The notes under the pieces are model-generated. The model did not search any database and was not told where the DNA came from. It saw only the letters and a program-made list of their open reading frames with translations. 21,004 nt of DNA from JAXGPP01 sp964436865 (GTDB lineage: Bacteria; Planctomycetota; Planctomycetia; Pirellulales; Thermoguttaceae). The translations under genes were made by a program, and so were the position numbers. Position 1 is the first letter of the stretch. Every line of letters starts with the position of its first letter. Positions 14,606 through 21,004 of the stretch are shown piece by piece. The DNA lies in NCBI GenBank assembly GCA_964436865.1, contig CAYTFK010000091.1, forward strand, positions 1 to 21,004. The letters run 5' to 3'.

Positions 14606-14843
14606 CGTGAGACTCCCTTGCAAGCGGCCGGACTCCACCGCGCTGGCCCGGCATTTGCCCTCAGCCTACCAAACCGGACCCGAATCGAGGAAGATACCGG
14701 GGACCGGTTCCGCCCCCGGCCTTTCATTTGTGGTGCCGCCGTCCCGGCTGCCCAATAATTGTGGTACGGCCCACCCGGCTGCCCTCAACCAGACTAGCCG
14801 CCGACACCACGAGTTGCCCCGAACCTATTCCAGCCAGACGACC
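14606..14843. promoter_or_regulatory. Divergent intergenic region between exonuclease and pepT
   Basis: These 238 bases hold the ribosome binding site of the exonuclease, a direct repeat pair (14729-14784) and GC-rich sequence including GGGGACCGGTTCC at 14699-14708 and nearby. I found no convincing -35/-10 pair for pepT and no Shine-Dalgarno sequence before its ATG. Confidence 0.4.
14729..14784. repeat. 25-base imperfect direct repeat, two copies
   Basis: Copy one spans 14729-14753 and copy two 14760-14784, a 31-base period. They match at 21 of 25 positions: both start TGTGGT and end CCCGGCTGCCC. Such units recall dispersed repeats between planctomycete genes, but two spaced copies could also be operator sites. 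Confidence 0.6.
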
Positions 14844-16100
14844 ATGAACGCCGATCGCCTCCTCGACCGCTTCCTCCGCTACGCGAAAATCGATACTACC
14901 GCCAAAGACGGGGCTGAAACGTACCCCAGCTCACCCGGGCAGCTTGAGCTTGGCCGGCTCGTCGCCGAGGAACTCCGGGCGATCGGCTTGGAAGACGTCG
15001 AGCACGACTCGCACGGCATCCTGCTGGCCACCATTCCTGCCACCACGCGACGCGAAGTCCCCGTCATCGCCTTCTGCGCCCATTTCGACACCTCGCCCGA
15101 AACGTCCGGCGCGGGCGTCCGGCCCCAGGTCATCCGCAACTATCCGGGTGGCGACATTTCGCTACCGGGCGACGCCAGCCGCGTGATCCGCGTGGCCGAC
15201 AACCCGGAGCTGAAAGAACTTGTCGGCCGCACAATCATCACCTCCGACGGCACCACCCTGCTCGGCGCCGACGACAAGGCCGGTGTGGCCGTGATTGTCG
15301 AGGCCGCGGCCTTCCTGATGGAGCACCTCGAGACCGAGCACGGCCCGATACGGATCTGCTTCACCTGCGACGAGGAGATTGGCCGCGGCGTGGACCACCT
15401 CGACCTGGGCCGCATTGGGGCTAAGGTCTGCTACACGCTCGACGGCCAGGCCAGCGGCGTAATCGACGTCGAGACCTTCTCGGCCGACCTGGCGATCATC
15501 ACCGTCCGCGGCGTCAACATCCACCCGTCGATCGGCAAGGATCGCATGACGAACGCCGTCCGCGTGGCGGCCAGTCTTCTCGCCCGGCTGCCGCGACATA
15601 CACTCGCCCCCGAATCGACCGAAGGCCGGGAGGGGTTCCTCCATCCGTACGAGATCACCGGCGGCGTGGCCGAGGTCCGAGTGCGAACGCTGCTCCGCGA
15701 CTTCGACACTCCCCGCCTCGCCGAGCACGCCGCTCTGTTGCGGCGGGCGGCGGACGAGACCATGGCCGAGTTCCCCAAAGCGCGGATCGACATCGAGGTG
15801 CGCGAGCAGTATCGCAACATGGCGGAGGGTCTGGTGCGCGAGCCCCGCGCGGTGAGCTACGCCGAACGGGCGTTGGAACGGCTGGGCCGCCAGGCCGAAC
15901 GGGCGAGCGTCCGTGGCGGCACCGACGGCTCGCGGCTTACGGAACTCGGCCTCCCCACCCCGAACCTTTCCACCGGCGAACACTCCCCCCACTCGCCCCT
16001 GGAGTGGTCCTGCCTGGAAGAAATGACGTTGGCCGCCGTGTGGGTCGTCGAGCTCGCGAAGGTGTGGGCTGAGGATGCCATTGACGATGCGGCTCGATAA
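14844..16100 (+). CDS. pepT: Peptidase T, tripeptide aminopeptidase (M20 family)
   Basis: The 418-residue cytoplasmic enzyme removes N-terminal residues from tripeptides using two zinc ions; the length matches peptidase T. The M20 metal and catalytic residues are all visible: H80 and D82 (AHFDTSPE), bridging D143 (GADDKAG), the catalytic/metal pair E177-E178 (CDEEIGRG), D200 (YTLDG) and a terminal His at H380 or H383 (GEHSPHSPLEW). The dimerisation-lid segment carries NIHPSIGKDRM, and RGGTDGS supplies the substrate-carboxylate contact. ATG 14844 puts the first helix (RLLDRFLRYAKIDTTA) where PepT has it; the frame is open further upstream, but that sequence is the exonuclease's opposite strand. 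No Shine-Dalgarno sequence is seen. It is a single gene. Confidence 0.93.
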   Translation: MNADRLLDRFLRYAKIDTTAKDGAETYPSSPGQLELGRLVAEELRAIGLEDVEHDSHGILLATIPATTRREVPVIAFCAHFDTSPETSGAGVRPQVIRNYPGGDISLPGDASRVIRVADNPELKELVGRTIITSDGTTLLGADDKAGVAVIVEAAAFLMEHLETEHGPIRICFTCDEEIGRGVDHLDLGRIGAKVCYTLDGQASGVIDVETFSADLAIITVRGVNIHPSIGKDRMTNAVRVAASLLARLPRHTLAPESTEGREGFLHPYEITGGVAEVRVRTLLRDFDTPRLAEHAALLRRAADETMAEFPKARIDIEVREQYRNMAEGLVREPRAVSYAERALERLGRQAERASVRGGTDGSRLTELGLPTPNLSTGEHSPHSPLEWSCLEEMTLAAVWVVELAKVWAEDAIDDAAR

Positions 16101-16185
16101 ACCTCCAGAAGAAGGGCCTTCGAAATCTCGCCCCAGCAAGCCACGGCGAACCCCGCACTGCCCCTCACAGCTTGCCCGGCTTCTC

Positions 16186-16214
16186 TCGACGCGATGATTG
16201 GATGGGGCTAAAAT
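16186..16214 (+). promoter_or_regulatory. Candidate promoter of the ketoacyl-synthase-like gene
   Basis: TAAAAT at 16209-16214, preceded by GGGGC, is a good -10 hexamer. TCGACG at 16186-16191 lies 17 bases upstream and matches TTGACA at four positions. The leader to ATG 16260 would be about 40 nt. The GGCTAnAAT context is the same as at the radical SAM gene. Confidence 0.55.
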
Positions 16215-16259
16215 AGCCTCCTTCGCGAGTTTGCATCGATTTGGCAGGTATTGGGCGTT

Positions 16260-17579
16260 ATGTTCGAGTTCTCCCGGGAGAGACGGGTAGTAATCACCGG
16301 CTTGGGCATCATCAGCGCCTTGGGAAACACCAAGGAAGAGCTGTGGGATGCGCTTTGCCAGGGGCGAAGCGGCGTGCGGTCGATGCCCGAGGAAATGGCT
16401 TCTTTCCCCACTCGAGTGGCTGCGCCGACCAGCTTTCAGGGTGACATTGAAGACTTCGGCCCGCTGGAGAAAGAGCAGAAGAAGGCGATCCGCAAGGGAC
16501 TGAAGGTTATGTGCCGCGAGTGCCAGCTTGGCATCGCCGCTGCTCAACGGGCGCTGGCCGACGCTGGGCTGACCCTGGGGAAGTATGATCCTACCCGAAC
16601 GGGAATCGCGTTCGGAAGCGATTATATGGTGACGCTCCCCGAAGAATTCTCCGCGCCGGTTTCGCAGTGCGTCAATGGGGGCCGCACCTTCGAGTTCTCT
16701 CGTTGGCCGATCGAAGGGCTGCCGAAGATGTCCCCCTTATGGCTGCTCAAGTACCTGCCGAACATGCCGGCCAGTCATCTGGCAATCTACAACGACCTGC
16801 AGGGTCCGAACAATTCGATCACGCTTCGCGAGGCCAGCGGCAACGTGGCCATCGCCGAGGCGGCCGCCACGATCCGCCAGGGCCGGGCCGACATCATGCT
16901 CTGTGGGGCCACCGGCACGCGGCTCCACCCCCTCAAGACCATTCACGCCTTCCAGCAGGAAGAGGTGAGCCCGGGCGACGACGAGCCAGCGAGGACGCCC
17001 CGGCCGTTCGACCGCCAGCGGACCGGCATGGTGTTGGGCGAGGGAGCCGGCGCGGTGATCATCGAGGAACTCTCATCGGCCGAGGCACGCGGCGCGACGA
17101 TTTACGCCGAAGTGATCACAGGGGCCTCCAGTTCCGTCGTCGGCCAACGGCTCGTCGCCCGGCGCGACGTGGCGATGCGAAACGTTCTGGCTGGTGTCTT
17201 GCGTCAAAGCGGAGTCTCTGCTGACGAGATTGGCCATCTTCATGCCCACGCTTTGAGTACACGCAGCGGCGACGCCGAAGAGGCTCGGGCGATCAGCGAA
17301 GTTTTCGGGGGCCGGCGGGAGCCCCTGCCAGTGGTGGCCGCAAAGAGCTTTTTCGGCAACCCCGGCGCGGGCAGTGCGATGATTGAACTGGCAGCCAGCG
17401 TTCTCGCGCTGAACCACGGGCGGCTGTTCCGCGTGTTAAACTACGAAGAGCCCGACCCCGAGTGCCCGGTTGCCGCGGTCACCTCTGCCGACACGCCGCC
17501 GGGAAAAAGCTTCGTTAACCTGAACGTCACACCGCAAGGACAAGCCAGCGCGGTATTGGTCCAGCGGCTGGCCGACTAG
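16260..17579 (+). CDS. Beta-ketoacyl synthase homologue lacking the active-site Cys
   Basis: The 439-residue protein has the full thiolase-like fold of KAS II/FabF (N-terminus RRVVITGLGIISALG; EGAGAVIIEE near 262-271), but its catalytic set is broken. The nucleophilic Cys of the usual TACASGN motif is E191 (LREASGN). The first His is kept (H330 in HAHALST), the active-site Lys is kept (K362), the second His is N367 (FFGNPGAG), and the C-terminal GFGG gating loop is replaced at about 420-428 (NLNVTPQGQ). It cannot condense by the normal Cys route. By analogy with chain-length factors (Cys to Gln) it may be a partner subunit or a malonyl decarboxylase, but no partner KS or acyl carrier protein is in the window. 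ATG 16260 is preferred to TTG 16251; there is no clear Shine-Dalgarno sequence. Confidence 0.85.
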   Translation: MFEFSRERRVVITGLGIISALGNTKEELWDALCQGRSGVRSMPEEMASFPTRVAAPTSFQGDIEDFGPLEKEQKKAIRKGLKVMCRECQLGIAAAQRALADAGLTLGKYDPTRTGIAFGSDYMVTLPEEFSAPVSQCVNGGRTFEFSRWPIEGLPKMSPLWLLKYLPNMPASHLAIYNDLQGPNNSITLREASGNVAIAEAAATIRQGRADIMLCGATGTRLHPLKTIHAFQQEEVSPGDDEPARTPRPFDRQRTGMVLGEGAGAVIIEELSSAEARGATIYAEVITGASSSVVGQRLVARRDVAMRNVLAGVLRQSGVSADEIGHLHAHALSTRSGDAEEARAISEVFGGRREPLPVVAAKSFFGNPGAGSAMIELAASVLALNHGRLFRVLNYEEPDPECPVAAVTSADTPPGKSFVNLNVTPQGQASAVLVQRLAD

Positions 17580-17628
17580 ACCAAGCCGCCGGGGCCAGGT
17601 TCGCCCCGCGATCGCTTACCCCTCCAAG

Positions 17629-17650
17629 GCGGATGGTTCCCACCGTCCGC
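17629..17650 (+). terminator. Stable hairpin after the KS-like gene, possible terminator without U-tract
   Basis: GCGGATGGT (17629-17637) pairs with ACCGTCCGC (17642-17650) through nine pairs, one of them G-U, around a TCCC loop. It lies 50 bases after the TAG of the KS-like gene and 40 bases before the nusA promoter. No T-run follows, so classical intrinsic termination is uncertain. Confidence 0.4.
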
Positions 17651-17660
17651 GTTGCCCGCC

Positions 17661-17680
17661 GGAAGGGAGGGGGAGGGGGA
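17661..17680 (+). other. G-rich purine tract just upstream of the nusA promoter
   Basis: Twenty consecutive purines, with G-runs of two, three, five and five bases separated by A or AA, lie 10 bases before the -35 box of nusA. The strand could form a two-layer or bulged G-quadruplex. Confidence 0.5.
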
Positions 17681-17690
17681 TCTTGTCGCC

Positions 17691-17719
17691 TTGACAGGCC
17701 CTCCTGCACCCGCTAAACT
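17691..17719 (+). promoter_or_regulatory. Near-consensus vegetative promoter of the nusA-infB operon
   Basis: A perfect TTGACA (17691-17696) and TAAACT (17714-17719) are separated by exactly 17 bases. This is the best sigma-70-type promoter in the window. Transcription should start near 17726, leaving a leader of about 196 nt before nusA. Confidence 0.8.
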
Positions 17720-17726
17720 TGCCAGA

Positions 17727-17922
17727 TTACGAGCCCACGAAGTTGTGGTCTGGCGCTGGTTGGGAGCCGTCTTTGGCACTACTTTGCCAGGGCGGTTCGG
17801 AGGCGTGCCTTCGGGTGCGGTCTCGCCCGGCGACGGCAGCAACGGAGTGGGTTGCGTCGTGTATAGGAGCGGCAGTTTTCAAAAACCGGCCCGCGCGGCC
17901 GGGCGGAGGATGGTGAGTCTCG
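17727..17922 (+). promoter_or_regulatory. Long structured 5' leader of nusA
   Basis: Nothing protein-like is recognised here. Two hairpins stand out. CGTGCC and GGTGCG (17804-17819) enclose a TTCG tetraloop closed by C-G. CCGGCC and GGCCGG (17886-17902) enclose a five-base loop and end two bases before the GGAGG ribosome binding site (17905-17909), which is 13 bases from ATG 17923. The second hairpin could control access to the site. It matches no riboswitch class that I can identify, and no tRNA is present. Confidence 0.45.
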
Positions 17923-19386
17923 ATGAACCCCAGCGAAGTACTGCGGCTTGTTGATACGATCCACCGCGATAAGAACATCGACAAGGAAATCGTGTTTGCA
18001 GGCATCGAAGCGGCGCTGGTCTCGGCCGCCAAGAAACACTACGGCGAGGAGGCCGAAATCACCGTCACCATCGACCGCCAGACCGGAGCCATCACCGGCG
18101 TCATGAACGGCGAGCCGATGGACCCCGAGCGGATGTCGGAGCGGATCGGGGCCCAGACGGCCAAACAGGTCATGATCCAGAAGATGCGCGAAGCGGAACG
18201 CGACGCGCTCTTCGATGAATTCCTGGAACTGAAGGACCAACTGGTTACCGGGACGGTGCAGCGTTACGACGGCGGCACGGCCACGGTCATGCTCGGCAAT
18301 ACCGAAGCCATCCTCCCCCGCAGCGAGCAGATTCCCGGCGAGACACACCACAACGGCGAGCGGGTTCGGGCCACCGTCTATGAGGTCCGCAAGCAGGGAT
18401 CGCGGGTGAAGGTGATCCTCAGCCGCGCCCGACCGCAGTTCGTCGAGCGATTGTTCGAGCAGGAAATTCCCGAAATCACCGACGGGGTAATCGAGATCCG
18501 CGCTATTGCCCGCGAGCCCGGCTATCGCACCAAGGTCGCCGTGGCCAGCACCGACCAACGGGTGGACAGCGTGGGGGCCTGCGTCGGGGTTCGCGGCAAC
18601 CGGATCAAGAACATTGTGGATGAACTGGCCGGCGAGCGGATCGACATCGTTCGCTGGAGCGACGACATGCAGGTCCTGATTCCCAACGCCCTGCAACCGG
18701 CCGAGGTGGAAGAAGTCATCCTCTGTCAGATGCTGGGGCGGGCGATCGTGCTGGTGCGCGAGGATCAGTTGTCGCTGGCCATCGGGCGGCGGGGGCAGAA
18801 CGTTCGGCTGGGGAGCAAGCTCTGCGGCTGGGATATCGAAATTATGACCCGTGAGGAGCTCGAAGAGCAGCTTGAGCGGGCCCTGGTCGGGTATGCTTCA
18901 ATTGACGGCGTCACCGAAGACTTGGCCGACCGTCTGGTGGGCGAAGGTTTCCTGTCGTACGATGATCTGTCGGTGATCGAACCCGACGATCTCCAGGCGA
19001 TGGGCGATCTGACCGAAGAACAGGTTCAACACATCGTCGAACAAGCTGAGGCGCTGGCCGAAGAGGCCGAAAAGGCGGCTGCCGAACAGCGCCGCCGCCA
19101 GAGACAGCGCGAGCAGATGGAGGCCGCCGGCATCGCGGTTGATTCGGCCGAGAGCGAGGCAGCCACCGACGCGGAGACCGCCGAGTCGTTGGCGGGTGAA
19201 CCGGCCGAAGACGAGGCGGCGAATGAAACGCTCGCCGATGATTCGCTCGAGGAGCTGGAAGAACCGTCTTTGGACGATGAACTCGGCGAAGAGGATGATC
19301 CGGCGGAGCCGGCAGCAGAAGAAGCGGAAGAGCTGGCCGGCGAAGAGACCGAAGAAGCGTCGGCCAAGCGGAGTTTGGAGGAGTAG
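17923..19386 (+). CDS. nusA: Transcription termination/antitermination factor NusA
   Basis: The 487-residue cytoplasmic protein binds RNA polymerase and nascent RNA and modulates pausing, termination and antitermination. Domains in order are the polymerase-binding N-terminal domain (1-104), an S1 domain (about 105-170), KH1 (GVRGNRIKNI at 222-231) and KH2 (IGRRGQNVRL at 287-296). A helix-hairpin-helix-like acidic-repeat region (about 325-375) follows, then a charged helix and a strongly acidic low-complexity tail (about 405-487). The tail is an addition to the basic NusA core; acidic C-termini occur in several lineages. ATG 17923 gives the standard N-terminus. No rimP gene lies upstream, the usual arrangement in many bacteria; the preceding gene is the KS-like one, with its own promoter. 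infB follows after 232 bases. Confidence 0.97.
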   Translation: MNPSEVLRLVDTIHRDKNIDKEIVFAGIEAALVSAAKKHYGEEAEITVTIDRQTGAITGVMNGEPMDPERMSERIGAQTAKQVMIQKMREAERDALFDEFLELKDQLVTGTVQRYDGGTATVMLGNTEAILPRSEQIPGETHHNGERVRATVYEVRKQGSRVKVILSRARPQFVERLFEQEIPEITDGVIEIRAIAREPGYRTKVAVASTDQRVDSVGACVGVRGNRIKNIVDELAGERIDIVRWSDDMQVLIPNALQPAEVEEVILCQMLGRAIVLVREDQLSLAIGRRGQNVRLGSKLCGWDIEIMTREELEEQLERALVGYASIDGVTEDLADRLVGEGFLSYDDLSVIEPDDLQAMGDLTEEQVQHIVEQAEALAEEAEKAAAEQRRRQRQREQMEAAGIAVDSAESEAATDAETAESLAGEPAEDEAANETLADDSLEELEEPSLDDELGEEDDPAEPAAEEAEELAGEETEEASAKRSLEE

Positions 19387-19618
19387 GTGGTATTGGAATC
19401 GCGCGGCCCGCGGCAGACGCACCGACCGCCTGTACGCGAAGCGCGATGAGACCGGACAAGACGCCGCTGTCGGAGGCGCGCCTGCACAGGGCAGAGCCCG
19501 CCGCCTGATCGGCCACCGGCCGCGGCGATTGCAGAGGAGAACGTGCCGATGTCCTGATTGTTTTGTTCCGGCCAGCGGACCGCGGTGGGCCGCTGCAAGC
19601 TGAGGGGAGAGAGTCGAG
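19387..19618 (+). other. nusA-infB intercistronic gap, no gene seen
   Basis: In this gap of 232 bases I find no YlxR or L7Ae-like gene, which many bacteria place here. It is GC-rich and holds a hairpin with CAGCGG (19573-19578) and CCGCTG (19590-19595) around an 11-base loop that itself contains the palindrome ACCGCGGT. A short T-rich run (19557-19567) lies before the hairpin, not after, so it is not a terminator. The gap ends in the infB ribosome binding site. Confidence 0.45.
19604..19609 (+). promoter_or_regulatory. Ribosome binding site deciding the TTG start of infB
   Basis: GGGGAG lies nine bases before TTG 19619-19621. No ATG or GTG in the infB frame exists nearby, so this site supports the TTG start. 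Confidence 0.65.
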
Positions 19619-21004
19619 TTGTCTATCCGCATTTACGCGTTAGCCAAAGAACTGAAGATCGATAGCAAAGCGCTGGTCGATATCTGCAACCGGATCGGGA
19701 TCCCCGGCAAGGGGTCCGCGCTGGCTAGTCTGAACGACGAAGAGGTAGTGCAGCTCAAGTCACACCTCGCCGGCGGCAAGAAGGGGGGCGCGGCAGCCGC
19801 CGCGACCACCGTTGAGGCCGGCTCATCGTCGCGGTCGGCGACCACGCTGCGGCGTGAAGACTACATCGGCCCCGCCGCCACGGCGACGAAGAAGATCCCC
19901 GTCCTGGGCAAAAAGAAGCTGGAGAAGCCGGCTGCCGCGGCTGCGCCGCCCGTTGAAGAACCACCGCTCGTCCTCGAAGAGGAAGCACCGCCCGAACTGG
20001 AGCCCGTCGCCCAGGAGCCGGAAGCGGCACCCGAAGCGCCCGTCGAAATCGCCGCCGAGGCGGCGCCCGTCGCCCCCATTGAAGAGCCGGAAGAGCCGGT
20101 GGTCGAAACGCCGGCGGAAGTCGAGACGGTTGCCGAAGAAGCCGCGGCGCCGGTCGAGCCGGAGCCCGCGGCTCCCGAGCCGCCCCGCCCCGCATCGGCG
20201 CGGCCCCGAGCACTCGAGAAGCTCGAGCAACTCCTTCGCCGGAAGCTTGGCGGCAGCCAGCCGACCGAACGCAAGGGCAAGGGGCCGGCGAAGCCCACGG
20301 AGCGGACCGGACCGGCAATCAAGCTCGCACCCCTGCCGCCGAGCAAGCAACCGCCGCCCAGTGCCGCCCCTTCGGAACCGGCCCCGCAGAAGCCCGACAT
20401 GAGGCTCGCCCCCGACGCGATCCGCGCGTCGAAGGCCGGCGCCAAGCCGTTGCAGGAGCATCTCCGCACGCAGGAAGAGAAGCGCAAAGCCGCAGCCAAG
20501 AAGAAGGAACCCGCCGCGCCGGCCGACGAGGCCAGCCGCGCGGCCGCCGCCGGCCGCGACCGGGGCCGGCGTCCGGCACGTCCCGGCGAGAAACGCGACG
20601 AGGATGTCGGCCTCGGCGGACGCGAGCAGCGTCAGCTTCGGCGCAAGAAGACGCCTGCCGGACGGACTCGCCGCGACGACGAGGACGGCGCCACCCGTCA
20701 GGAAGTCCGCCGCCTGCACCGCACCGGGCACGTCAGTACCGCGGCCCCGCGCAAGAGCAGCGTGGTCGTGCAACTGCCGTGCACTGTCCGCACCTTCGCC
20801 GAATCCCTCGGCCTGCCTGCCCAAAGGGTGCAGGGCAAGATGCTCGAACTGGGAACGCTTGCCAACATCAACGACAACCTCGACCGCGAAGCGGCGGAAC
20901 TCCTCGCCGATGCCCTGGGTGTGCAGGTCTCCTTCCGCGAGCCGATGGACCTGGAGGAACTGGTGATCGGCCGCATGGAACAACCGGACGCGGACGAGAA
21001 CTTG
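19619..21004 (+). CDS. infB: Translation initiation factor IF-2, N-terminal part (runs off the window)
   Basis: The visible 462 codons stay open to the right edge. IF-2 is the GTPase that delivers initiator tRNA to the ribosome; its G domain lies beyond the window. The N-terminus reads (M)SIRIYALAKELKIDSKAL, the IF2_N domain (about 1-52), which fixes the frame and the unusual TTG start at 19619. A long low-complexity linker (about 53-375) is rich in Ala, Pro and Glu and later in Lys and Arg. A second IF2_N domain lies at about 381-440 (VQLPCTVRTFAESLGL to LLADALGVQV). The linker is long compared with E. coli IF-2 but of a kind familiar in planctomycetes and actinobacteria. It is co-transcribed with nusA. 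Confidence 0.95.
   Translation, partial: MSIRIYALAKELKIDSKALVDICNRIGIPGKGSALASLNDEEVVQLKSHLAGGKKGGAAAAATTVEAGSSSRSATTLRREDYIGPAATATKKIPVLGKKKLEKPAAAAAPPVEEPPLVLEEEAPPELEPVAQEPEAAPEAPVEIAAEAAPVAPIEEPEEPVVETPAEVETVAEEAAAPVEPEPAAPEPPRPASARPRALEKLEQLLRRKLGGSQPTERKGKGPAKPTERTGPAIKLAPLPPSKQPPPSAAPSEPAPQKPDMRLAPDAIRASKAGAKPLQEHLRTQEEKRKAAAKKKEPAAPADEASRAAAAGRDRGRRPARPGEKRDEDVGLGGREQRQLRRKKTPAGRTRRDDEDGATRQEVRRLHRTGHVSTAAPRKSSVVVQLPCTVRTFAESLGLPAQRVQGKMLELGTLANINDNLDREAAELLADALGVQVSFREPMDLEELVIGRMEQPDADENL

Noticed and set aside
13721..14758. 345-codon plus-strand frame opposite the exonuclease gene
   Set aside because: The exonuclease strand carries all DEDDy motifs and a good ribosome binding site; this frame has none.
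15162..16547. 461-codon minus-strand frame across pepT and the start of the KS-like gene
   Set aside because: It spans two well-supported plus-strand genes and their gap; it is an antisense shadow.
16260..17579. Annotation as functional FabF (3-oxoacyl-ACP synthase II)
   Set aside because: The nucleophilic Cys and one catalytic His are replaced, so the standard condensing activity is not supported.
19573..19595. Terminator between nusA and infB
   Set aside because: The T-rich run precedes the hairpin and none follows, so it does not fit an intrinsic terminator.
19823..20983. 386-codon minus-strand frame opposite infB
   Set aside because: It results from the GC-rich Ala/Pro/Glu linker of IF-2; low-complexity sequence without domain signs.

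Overview
The window is GC-rich bacterial chromosome, most likely from a planctomycete of the Pirellulales type. This rests on family recognition, not on a search. The clues are exported FAD oxidoreductases and very large exported glycosidases, a Tat-exported sugar-isomerase-like TIM barrel next to a UroD-like protein, a small MPNF-type XRE/coiled-coil regulator, and short dispersed intergenic repeats. I see no tRNA, rRNA, CRISPR array, insertion sequence, phage gene or integrase.

Layout. From 95 to 2038 (-) lies an exported FAD-dependent oxidoreductase. A 282-base gap separates it from a divergent pair: a small XRE-type regulator (2321-2806) and a polytopic membrane protein (2826-3590). From 3716 to 11323 is a carbohydrate block. 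It holds a 952-residue exported clan GH-A-like glycosidase (3716-6574, +), which converges on a three-gene minus-strand operon. That operon reads Tat-exported xylose-isomerase-like TIM barrel (11323-10442), UroD/methyltransferase-like protein (10437-9442), then a 931-residue exported glycosidase with two carbohydrate-binding-like modules (9404-6609).

From 11469 to 17579 are individually transcribed genes: a B12-binding radical SAM protein with an apparently leaderless GTG start, an XRE regulator, a PolB-type 3'-5' exonuclease, peptidase T (pepT), and a ketoacyl-synthase-like protein whose active-site Cys, second His and GFGG loop are all missing. The gaps here carry a heptanucleotide tandem repeat (13682-13744), a dispersed-repeat-like palindrome (13751-13772) and a 25-base direct repeat (14729-14784). 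From 17691 to the right edge is the nusA-infB operon, with a near-consensus promoter (TTGACA-17-TAAACT), a leader of about 196 nt, nusA, a 232-base gap and the first 462 codons of infB.

How the parts work together. The carbohydrate block looks like a polysaccharide or glycoside dismantling locus: two different secreted glycosidases, a sugar-isomerase/epimerase-like barrel and a UroD-like protein of unknown substrate, with a FAD oxidoreductase and a regulator/membrane-protein pair on its left flank. The right end is core transcription and translation machinery. The most unusual gene is the active-site-less ketoacyl synthase homologue at 16260-17579. The least understood system is the TIM-barrel/UroD-like/glycosidase operon.
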